Shown here: positions 55,878 through 64,000 of the stretch, piece after piece
How the letters are laid out: each line of letters starts with the position of its first letter
How positions within the stretch are numbered: the first letter of the stretch is position 1
Assembly: GCF_019175385.1 (NCBI RefSeq)
Contig: NC_083346.1
Span: 59,239,821 to 59,303,820, forward strand
Origin: Lycium barbarum
Lineage: Eukaryota > Streptophyta > Magnoliopsida > Solanales > Solanaceae
Reading direction: 5' to 3'
DNA length: 64,000 nt
Made by a program: the position numbers and the translations under genes
Notes under the pieces: generated by a model
Database searches by the model: none
Seen by the model: the letters and a program-made list of their open reading frames with translations, nothing else
Told to the model about the DNA's origin: nothing

Positions 55878-56160
55878 TTTGCAGCCGATGTAGCCTACTG
55901 TATCGTCGGTGTATGAATAATGTATTTGTTCTGTATAGCTATAAATAAATAAATACACAACTTACACATCTATTTTGCAGCCGATGAATCCCACAGTATC
56001 ATCGGTGCCTAGATAATGTTTTTGTTTTGTATGGCTATATATAAACATTGCATATACTATGTATATATGATGTATATGCTTTGTATAATCATGTATAAAC
56101 ACACGAAAGCAATCAAATTGAAGTGTATAGATAATGTATTTTTTCTGTAAAGCTATTAAC
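55878..56160. repeat. Degenerate tandem repeat of about 93 bp
   Basis: TTTGCAGCCGATG starts two units near 55878 and 55972; each continues with a TATCGTCGGTG-like block and ATAATGTATTTGTTCTGTA. A partial third unit is near 56125. Confidence 0.75.
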
Positions 56161-56446
56161 GAAGACAGAAAAAAAGAAATAGAGTATTAGTTTTCTATTA
56201 ACGTGAACAATTGGTGAATCGTTCCCTCGATTCTTAATAGAATATCTTTTACCAGTTTTGTATTTCAAACCGAAATAAAAATAGAAGAAAAAATAGATGG
56301 TCAGTGGAATTGCTACTATTAGAATCTGCCCGAATAAAAAAATATTAGATTATGTTTCATCTCTCATTACTAGTCATGTGAGGCCCGGGCTTAAGATATA
56401 AAAGTAGATATTTTAATTAAAAAAATATAATTTGTGTTAGTACAAA

Positions 56447-56623
56447 CAGAGGCGGACCCAGGATTTTGAGTTCGGGGGTGCTGGACCCAGGAATTTTGAG
56501 TTCGGGAGTGCTCTATTAACTATTTATATCTGTTTCCTTTATATTTTCTATACAATTATACACTCCGTGATTAAGTTTAATGGGTGCCGGAGCACCCAAA
56601 CTTTACACATGGGTCCGCCCCTG
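56447..56623. mobile_element. hAT-type MITE, 177 bp, perfect 8-bp target duplication
   Basis: The terminal inverted repeats are CAGAGGCGGACCCA and TGGGTCCGCCCCTG. Flanked by AGTACAAA at 56439-56446 and 56624-56631. An 8-bp duplication and CAG-type ends are typical of hAT elements. A 26-bp segment near the left end (GGACCCAGG...TTTTGAGTTCGGG) is tandemly doubled. Confidence 0.95.
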
Positions 56624-57565
56624 AGTACAAATGTACAACAACAATAACCGTATACCCATTGTAGTCCCACAAGTGGGTAATTACGTTAGTAATAATTAAA
56701 TTTCATATAAGTATATTTTCAATATATGAAAGCAAAACTTTCATTCCACTCTTTTAATATTTTAACTTTCATTTTGATGAAATTATTTACTTCAAATCAA
56801 ATGCGGAGCTAGAATTTGACATTTATAAGTTATGTATCCTAATTTTCTGAAGTTATTTAGTTCAAAATAAATAATCTATACATAGTTAATGAACTTTTAA
56901 GACAAATACATAATTTAACTTGTGCAGCGGATGGAGCTGCTCCTTCCTTAATTAGGGGTTAGGGGTTCGAACATGGATATGGAAAAAATCTTTGGAGGGA
57001 GCGCTTCCCCCGAATGGGCGCGATATAATGCGAATTATCTGGATTAATTGTGCTCAAATGCGGATATCGAGCACCAAACAGAAAACCAAAGAATATGAAA
57101 AATGAGGTAGGGGGTTCCATAACTTTTGAAAAGCAGATCTTGAAAACAAAAAAAATAAATTTGACTTAAATAAATAAGATTAGGATCTAAAAGTAATTAA
57201 TTAAAAAATTTAAAAAAAATTGGAAATTCTTGTGAGGACTACAAAAGCCCCTAAATTTGCCTTTATATATATATATAGTAATAGAATACATATTTTGCTT
57301 TTGTCCAACAAAAGTACAAAAGTAATAAGAGTAGGAATGTGGTTGTTTGTTTAGAAGAAAAACACAGGTATGGCATAACTCTAGAGATATGCTTGATAAC
57401 ATAAAGAGAAAATGGTAACATAAAAGATTGGCCAATGTAAAGATTAACGAAGAGCTAATATAAATTGTCTAGTAATTCCTACAGAAATATGGGTTATTGA
57501 TCCTACTTTAGTCTATGATTTTAGAGTTGATTAGTCTCAAATGAAATGTGAAAGTTGTAGATTAT

Positions 57566-57742
57566 GAGCCCGTTTGGATTGACTTATAAGTTGCTTATAA
57601 GCTGTTTTCAGTTTTTTTTGAGTGTTTGGCTGGCCAGCTTAAAGTCATTTTGTGCTTAAAATAAGCTCAAAAAAATAATTGGGCCCATTCGACTTAGCTT
57701 ATCTAAAGCAGCTTATAGGCATAAGCCAATCCAAACAGGCTC
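57566..57742. mobile_element. MITE with GAGCCCGTTTGGATTG ends
   Basis: The ends GAGCCCGTTTGGATTG and CAATCCAAACAGGCTC are inverted with one mismatch. The inside contains further pairs (GACTTATAAG / CTTATAGGC, GCTTAAAATAAGC). A 3-bp TAT flank on both sides is possible but short. Superfamily is unclear. Confidence 0.85.
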
Positions 57743-58462
57743 TATATCTTCTTCTGAGTTGATCTCTTGTAGGAAAAATAATAGCGGAAGCAACGAATAG
57801 GTTGATAATGGCTTACACGGTAATAAATAAAGAGTTAGGCCATAATTGATAAGTCAGATTGCCGAATGTATGATGCCGTAATTATCCCTTTATATTTATT
57901 ATATGCTTTTTTTGTACTTTCTCCTGGATCAGCGGGTTGTGATGGGTTCTGCTGGTAGGATCACACAACCACAAGGACGTACACAATTGTTTTGATAAGC
58001 AATGCCACATTTAGTGAAATAAACTAATGAATTATCAGTATAATAATATCAAAAACATATCAAGTTAATAAAGTACATCACTACAACTCTCCTTGATGGA
58101 TTTTTATATAATTTATTGAATGTATTCTTAATATCTCAATTAGAAATGTGCCAATTTTTTTTTTTATATTAAAAAAAACGTAATCACCCAAAAACTCATC
58201 ATTCATTCTATTTTGCAAATCAATCTTAATCAATTTCATCCCCAAAATTACAAATTGCTGAGAATGAATAACTTTATGAAAAACTTCGCAACATAAAAAG
58301 CAACACGTTTCAGGGATAAAGGACAGTGTCTTACATTACTCCTATTTTTCGTAAAGAAAAGTAAGTGAGAGAGGACCTTCTCTCTACTTCCAAGTGTCCG
58401 TTACCTAGCAAATATTACCATTAATTTCAACATTACTCCGATCCAGAACTTCTCCGACAACA
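57743..58462. other. No gene; likely includes the LINE 5' UTR at its right
   Basis: AT-rich sequence; C-rich and less AT-rich only from about 58370, just before the LINE ORF1 start. Confidence 0.5.
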
Positions 58463-60006
58463 ATGCCGACGGTGGACCTTCGGGTTCCGCCAGACCCATC
58501 GGAAAATCTCACAAATGGAATTGACACTACTAACTTTCCCCTTCTCTCTCACCCCACCCAACTCACTCGTGCTCCCCAAATCAACACTCGGCAGAAAATT
58601 CGTAAAACCCAAAACCCTCAAATTCACTCAACTACTTCCTCTGCAAGGGGTCACCAGAATGCTGGTAACAACTCAAACGAAGGTATCTCTCAAATGGAAG
58701 AATGTGATGGACCACAAGAATCTAGTCTAAGGGGCCTCACTAATTTGGGAATCGGTACATCAAAACATATCGACAATGTCGTTGATAAGGGAAGCTCTCA
58801 AATTTCATATGCTAATGCCCTAGATAGCAGAGAGAATCAGCGACAAAGAATCCAAATTCTCCCACGTGCGTTTGAAAAGCTGAATGGAAAGCCCGTGGTC
58901 ATATTCATAGAAGAAGAGAATGAACTCTCAGCTCAGACCTGTAAATGGACGATAATTGGTAACTTCTCTCACATTCGACCTTTGATTGATATCATTAGGA
59001 AGGAGTTTGCTAGAGTGATTATGGCAAAAGGAAACATCAAAATTGAGGCGTACGATATGCATCATGTTTTCATTGATTTTGACAACCTTGAGGATCATCT
59101 TAATGTATCCCCAAGAAACTACATATCCTTGGGAGGTAATAACAGTATGAAAATTGATAATTGATCTACTAATTTCAAACCGGTGGCTAATGGGAATTTG
59201 GCTCCTGTCTGGATTAATCTTCTAGATCTACCGTAGCACTATTATGTGTGGGATGCCCTTTGTCGAATTGTGGAACCTATTGGCATACCTCTGACTATGA
59301 ACAAAGCAACTAGTACTAAAAATAGACCAACGATGACTAAGGTCAAGGTTGAAATTGACTTGACAAAGCCACTAATCAGTGAAATTTTACTGGAAATTAG
59401 AAATGGTGAAGGCTATATGGAAGTGATTTCTCAAGCTGTAGATTATGAAACCATTCTTGACTATTGCACCTACTGCAGTATGCAGGGTCACAATGATGAG
59501 AAATGTAGAATTCTTCACCCGCAACTGAGATATGAAGGAGGAAATGACAACAACAATAGAAATGGTTTTTTTAGAGGAAATGACAACAACAATAGAAATG
59601 GTTTTTTCAAAGGAAACAACACAAGGGAACAAGTAAATCTCAAGGGCAAACTCATATTGAAACTAGTAATCCTTCAAACACAAAACAGGACAACACCACT
59701 ATTCCAGTTCCAAATGCAATGGAGAAGAATGGTGCTCTTGAATCAAATGATAATGAGGGTTGGCAAATTATAGAAAGGAGGAAAGGGAAAGGGACCAGGA
59801 AAGACAACCCTAACACTACCATGACAACTCAAAGAGGACACAAAGAAGGGATCAACATCAAGGAACCAGAAGTAGGCATCACACATATGCAAATCCCTGA
59901 AGAAAATATGGAAACTGATACAACAAATCATAGTCCAAATGATAATATGGAGATTGTAGGTATAGAGGAACAAATCCTTAAAAAAGGTAACCAAAAAGAG
60001 TACTAA
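58463..60006 (+). pseudogene. LINE ORF1 (DUF4283 and CCHC zinc knuckle), broken
   Basis: ORF1 proteins of plant L1 elements bind the element RNA. The first piece (58463-59164) ends with the DUF4283-like part (CKWTIIGNFSHIRPLIDIIR). Stops at 59162-59164 and near 59234 interrupt the same frame, which continues at 59246. The zinc knuckle CTYCSMQGHNDEKC (CX2CX4HX4C) lies near 59467-59508. Just after it a 36-bp unit encoding GNDNNNRNGFF is doubled. A frameshift near 59700 leads to the last part, with GWQIIERRKGKGT, stopping at 60006. The start at 58463 is the first in-frame ATG. Confidence 0.88.
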
Positions 60007-60612
60007 CCCCCCGGAGATCCAAAGAGAAAGGAAAAAAAGAGTCCAAAGAAAGAAAACTGCTTATCTTGAACTGGAAGATCAAAAGGCCATCAGTGACAAC
60101 AAAAATGTGATCCAAATACAAAATGGAGCAACAAGAAATAAAGACATGAAGGGAAAGAAATTTTCTTCTAGAGTTTCTATTACTCCAGAAGTGAAGTTTG
60201 TTGAATTTCCATTGTGTAGCAAAGGCCTGTTATTTGGGCTGAATCCTGCTCTTTTCACTGGTAGGAAGGAAAAGGAAATGGAATTGCAAGATATAATATG
60301 GCTACTGATTCTAGAGCCAGGTGTCAGGATACTGCATACAAGGATAATGAGATTGATATGGTGATGGAGAAATTATCAAAATATTTTGGCTCTTCTAAAT
60401 CCGATGATGAGAACAACAAGAATCAGTTGTGTCCCTCAATTGAAGTGCATGATAGAACCAACTCTGTGAAAATACAACAACATGTCACATTCTACAACAA
60501 CTTGTCTCCAAAAAGTGATTACTCCCCTAATCCAGGAGGAATCTTCACCACTATTTTTGATGAGGCAGAAATCAACAACAATGACAAACTATTCCCCTTT
60601 CCAATTATATCG

Positions 60613-61320
60613 ATGATTAATACAATATCATGGAATATTGGGGGGATGGGATCTCAAGGAGCTGCAGAAAAACTCAACCTTCTTAAACAACAATATAAAC
60701 TTCCCTATATGTTCCTCCAAGAATCTATGGTTAGTTCAAGGAAAATTGAAAAGTTCAAAAGGAAGCTCAGATACAAACATTGCTTCTTCAACTCCAATAA
60801 TAAAATCTGGATTTTCTTGTTTTCTGATTATGATATTCAAATTCTAGATGATAAAGAACAACAGGTGCTAGTGCTGATCAAGGAAGTTGGTGGCCTTATA
60901 TCATTTCACCTCTCAGTGGTATATGCTAAGTGTGATGTACAATCAAGAAATAGTCAGTGGGATGATCTGAGAAATATTGCCGACAACATCAATGGACCTT
61001 GGGGTGTGGTTGGTGACTTCAATGTCATTACATCTGTAGAAGAAATAGTAGGAGGAAGACCATACAGTTTTAATGAAAGCATGGACTTTCTATAGTGTCT
61101 CTCAGATTGTGACCTTCAATATGGGGGATATATAGGTTAAATGTTTACATGGTGTGATAATAGAGATCCCCCTAACACAATTTGGAAAAGACTAGATAGG
61201 CTGGTTTACAATAGCCAATGGTTTGACCAATTTGGGGGCACTACTATCACTCATCTCTCAAGATCATGCTCTGACCATGCCCTTCTGTTGATTACTTGCA
61301 AAAAGGAGAATACTGATTAT
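60613..61320 (+). pseudogene. LINE ORF2 AP endonuclease, broken
   Basis: The endonuclease nicks target DNA to start insertion. It begins at the ATG at 60613 (ISWNIGGMG). The active-site elements seen are FLQES (Glu), VVYAKC, VVGDFNVI (Asp/Asn) and SCSDHALLL (Asp-His). Stops at 61093-61095 and 61138-61140 break an otherwise continuous frame. The upstream open part (60298-60612) may be a linker or the ORF1/ORF2 spacer. Confidence 0.9.
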
Positions 61321-63071
61321 ATTAGTTACTTCAAATTCCTGAATATTTGGGTTGAACATGATGACTTTCTTAGATTGGTTCAACAAAACCGCTCAGGTTT
61401 GGTCATAGGTGATCCTTTGTTTATACTATATCAGAAACTCAAGAGAGTATGTAAATCCCTCAGTACTTGGTCTAGGAGAGCCTTTGGAGATATTAATGAA
61501 GAACCAAAGAGGTTGGAAACTACCATTAGAAAGCTTGAGGAAAACTCTTTTAATAACAACAACCCTTCTAATAGAATGAACCTATCTCGAGCCAAAGCTG
61601 ATTATACCAAATTCCTTAAGCTTCAAGACAGTGTGCTTAGACAAAAAGCAAGGGTGAAATGGTTGCAAGAAGGTGATGCTAATATTGCTTTTTTCCATGG
61701 AACCCTGAAGAACAAAAGGAAGAGACTTACTATCCAGAAAATTAAAGATATAAATGGAGATTGGGTAGAAGGCAATAAAGATGTAGGTGATGTTGTAGTT
61801 AAATTCTATGAACACCTATTCAGTCCCAAGAATACTACTGAAGACCACAACGTTCTTGAAGTAGTAAGAAGATCCATCACTGATGAGGACAATGTTGGGC
61901 TCAATGCAGATCCTACCCTTCTAGAGATTAAAGACAATGTGTTCTCACTTGATTCTGACAGTGCTCCAGGTCCAGATGGACTTAATGGAAAATTCTACCA
62001 AGCTGCTTGGAACATAATTGCGGATGACCTATATAGAGAAGTGGTCTGCTTTTTTCAAGGTGCTACTACCAAAATTCTTCACTCACACTTGCATTGTTCT
62101 GCTACCCAAAGTAGAATCCCCTCAAGAATTCAAACATTTCAGACCTATAAAATTGTGCAATGTTTCTTCTAAAATTATTGCCAGGCTAATCAAGGTTCTT
62201 CCAAATATTATTAGCCCCAACCAGAGTGGTTTTGTAAAGGGCAGGGCCATTTCTGATAACATTTTTCTTGCCCAAGAGATCATTACTGATATTGCTAAAC
62301 CAAAAAAGGGTAAGAATGTAGTGATCAAGCTTGATACGGCCAAGGCATATGATAGAGTCTTGGCCATTCCTATGCTTCATGTTGAGACAAATTGTTTTTT
62401 CTGAAAAATGGATTGAGCTTATCTACAGGTATATCTCCAACAACTGGTATTCATTAGTTGTAAATGGGAGCAGACAAGCTTTCTTCAAGTCTGGAAGGGG
62501 ATTAAGGCAAGGGGATCCCCTATCCCCTTCCTTATTTGTCCTTACAGCTGAACTTCTCTCACAAATGCTAAATGATCTTCAGAACAACCCAAGATTCCAA
62601 GGCTTCTTTATCTGTAATCAAGGCCCTACTATAAATCACATTTCATTTGCAAATGATACCATTATCTTCTGTAGTAGCCATAAACCTTCCCTTCAACTTA
62701 TTCTGAGAACCTTGGCCACATATGAAAGTGTCTCTGGTCAACTCATCAATAGAGATAAGAGTTGTTACTCGATGTTTTCCAACACTACCCAAAGATCCAT
62801 CAGAAGTGTTGGAACTATATTAGAGATGACATATGACAACCTTCCAATGAAATACCTTAGTTGTCCCCTATATCCTGGCAAGAAACTGATTTCTTACTAT
62901 TCAGACATGATCAATAAAATGGTCAATAAGATCAAGGGTTGCAACCTCAAGTTCTTACCTATTGGTGGAAGGACAATTCTTATAAGGCATGTTCTAAAGG
63001 CCCTTACTGTGCTTACTCTTGCCACTGCCATCCACCAAAAGGCACTATTGAAATATTGGAAACTTACATAG
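61321..63071 (+). pseudogene. LINE ORF2 reverse transcriptase, broken and active site changed
   Basis: The RT copies element RNA at the nick. The first part (to about 62080) has KVKWLQEGDANIAFFH-like text and SAPGPDGLNGKFYQAAW. A frameshift near 62080 leads to FRPIKLCNVSSKIIARLI, SGFVKGRAISDNIFLAQE and IKLDTAKAYDRV. A second shift near 62350-62400 leads to RGLRQGDPLSPSLFVL and ISFANDTIIF. That last motif is normally FADD; here the first of the two catalytic Asp is Asn. The third palm feature GQLINRDKS is kept. The frame ends at 63071. Confidence 0.92.
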
Positions 63072-64000
63072 CCAGATTCTTCTGGTCAGGCAATGCAATT
63101 GGTGACAAACACCATTAGGTTGCATGGAATAAGCTTTGTTTCCCTTACCAAGAGGGTGGATCTAATTTCAGAAGCATGAATGATATTTGCAAAGCCTTTA
63201 CTGTCAAATACTGGTGGAAGTTCAGGACTGCTAATTGCCTGTGGTCTCAATTCCTCAAAGCTAAGTATTGTGGTACTGTTCATCCCATCAACGCACAAAT
63301 GGACCTGGTATTTCTCACAGCTGGAAATCCATGTGTGAGCTGAGACACACAATTGAAGAGAATATCTGGTGGAGAGTTGGTAAAGGTGAGCTAAGTTTCT
63401 AGTTTGACAATTGGTCAAGCCTTGGCCCCCTTTATATCCTTATTGATGATATCAATGCCAGCCATAAAGGTAAATGAGGTATTTAGAGATGTTCATTGGT
63501 ATTGGAATAGCCTAGATTATCAGTTATCATAAGCAACCAAAGAGGCTATTATTAATCAAGACATTTCCATCTCTCTAAACAATGATGATATTCCTTTTTG
63601 GACTTGCACAGATAGTGGGAAATTCAGCATTGCTACTGCTTGGGAACTATTAAGACAAAGAAGACCTATATCTCAATTTGATTCAAGATTATGGCTTCCT
63701 AAAGTGCCCTATAAAATGAATTTTCTAGCATGGAAAGCTACTCATAACAGGGTACCTACTGAAGACAGAGTGGCAAGACTTGGAATCAATATAGCATAGA
63801 AGACCTACAGGAGAAACAACTGAACATATATTCTACTTTGGTCATTCTGCTCAAGAGATATGGAAACACTATGTTGGAGGGTTGGGCATCAATTATAGGA
63901 GTTCATCCCTCAGAAACACTCTATATGCAATCTGGAACTTCAAATGCAAAAACTCTATAGCTTCTTTCATTTTGAGAATCATGCCTCCTATTGTTCTTTG
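63072..64000 (+). pseudogene. LINE ORF2 C-terminal region with zf-RVT, broken and incomplete
   Basis: Fragments in several frames resemble the region after RT: KYWWKFRTANCLWSQFLKAKY near 63210-63270 and FWTCTDSGKFSIATAWELL near 63596-63655. WLPKVPYKMNFLAWKATHNR near 63690-63755 is typical of the RT zinc-binding domain. Several stops and indels are present and the window ends before the element does. Confidence 0.8.

Larger units (their letters stand above)
58463..64000 (+). mobile_element. L1-type LINE, continuing beyond the window
   Basis: ORF1 (nucleic-acid binding, 58463-60006) is followed by ORF2 with AP endonuclease, reverse transcriptase and a C-terminal zinc region. All are plus strand. 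The 3' end and poly-A tail are outside. Stops, frameshifts and a changed RT active site make it inactive. No RNase H is seen up to 64000. Confidence 0.93.

Overview
The window is repeat-dense plant nuclear DNA. The transposon families (Tat/Ogre-type and Tekay/Del-type Ty3/gypsy elements with initiator-Met or Arg-type primer sites, a copia gag, a caulimovirid endogenous pararetrovirus, hAT and Mutator MITEs, an L1-type LINE) and their sequence style suggest a nightshade (Solanaceae) genome; that placement is inference. I can support only one ordinary cellular gene, an intronless RING-H2 ubiquitin ligase at 52333-53430.

Left part (1-37320), a nested stack. Bases 1-2880 are the decayed pol of a Tat-lineage Ty3/gypsy element (RT, RNase H, second RNase H, integrase), followed by a long non-coding 3' region and what looks like one very long LTR starting at 5966. 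That LTR is interrupted twice and appears to resume and end at about 37107, directly before an Ogre/Tat primer-binding site at 37108-37117. The first interruption (9317-18549, minus strand) is a young-looking non-autonomous LTR element with two 3.48-kb LTRs and only 2.3 kb between them. The second (20754-36065, minus strand, perfect 5-bp target duplication TGTAT) is a Tekay/Del-type chromovirus with gag, protease, RT, RNase H, integrase and chromodomain remains. It carries two more solo LTRs: one in the end of its pol (23607-26595) and one in its 5' LTR (32509-35296).

Middle part (37321-50140). An LTR tail is followed by a minus-strand copia 5' end (gag, primer site, LTR), whose LTR is split by a solo LTR (40502-43072, perfect target duplication CACAA). 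Next come pieces of an endogenous pararetrovirus in both orientations, then a Mutator-like transposase. A segment of about 1.5 kb that joins viral movement-protein sequence to Mutator transposase sequence is present twice in tandem, nearly identical.

Right part (50141-64000). The RING gene is preceded by a broken duplicate of its own promoter and first codons; a degenerate Stowaway-like MITE and a 734-bp Mutator-type MITE lie between the two copies. Further right are a possible foldback element, a 177-bp hAT MITE with a perfect 8-bp target duplication, another MITE with the GAGCCCGTTTGGATTG ends, and a plus-strand L1-type LINE that runs off the window end.

Unexplained structure: seven LTRs and LTR fragments plus one eroded solo LTR, from families that differ elsewhere, share a short palindrome (CAGTAC, 7-8 bp loop, GTACTG) close to the LTR 3' end, usually preceded by family-specific tandem hairpin units. 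Two elements share a second palindrome (AACATTCG-AGGA-CGAATGTT) beside the polypurine tract. No system of a clearly new kind was found.
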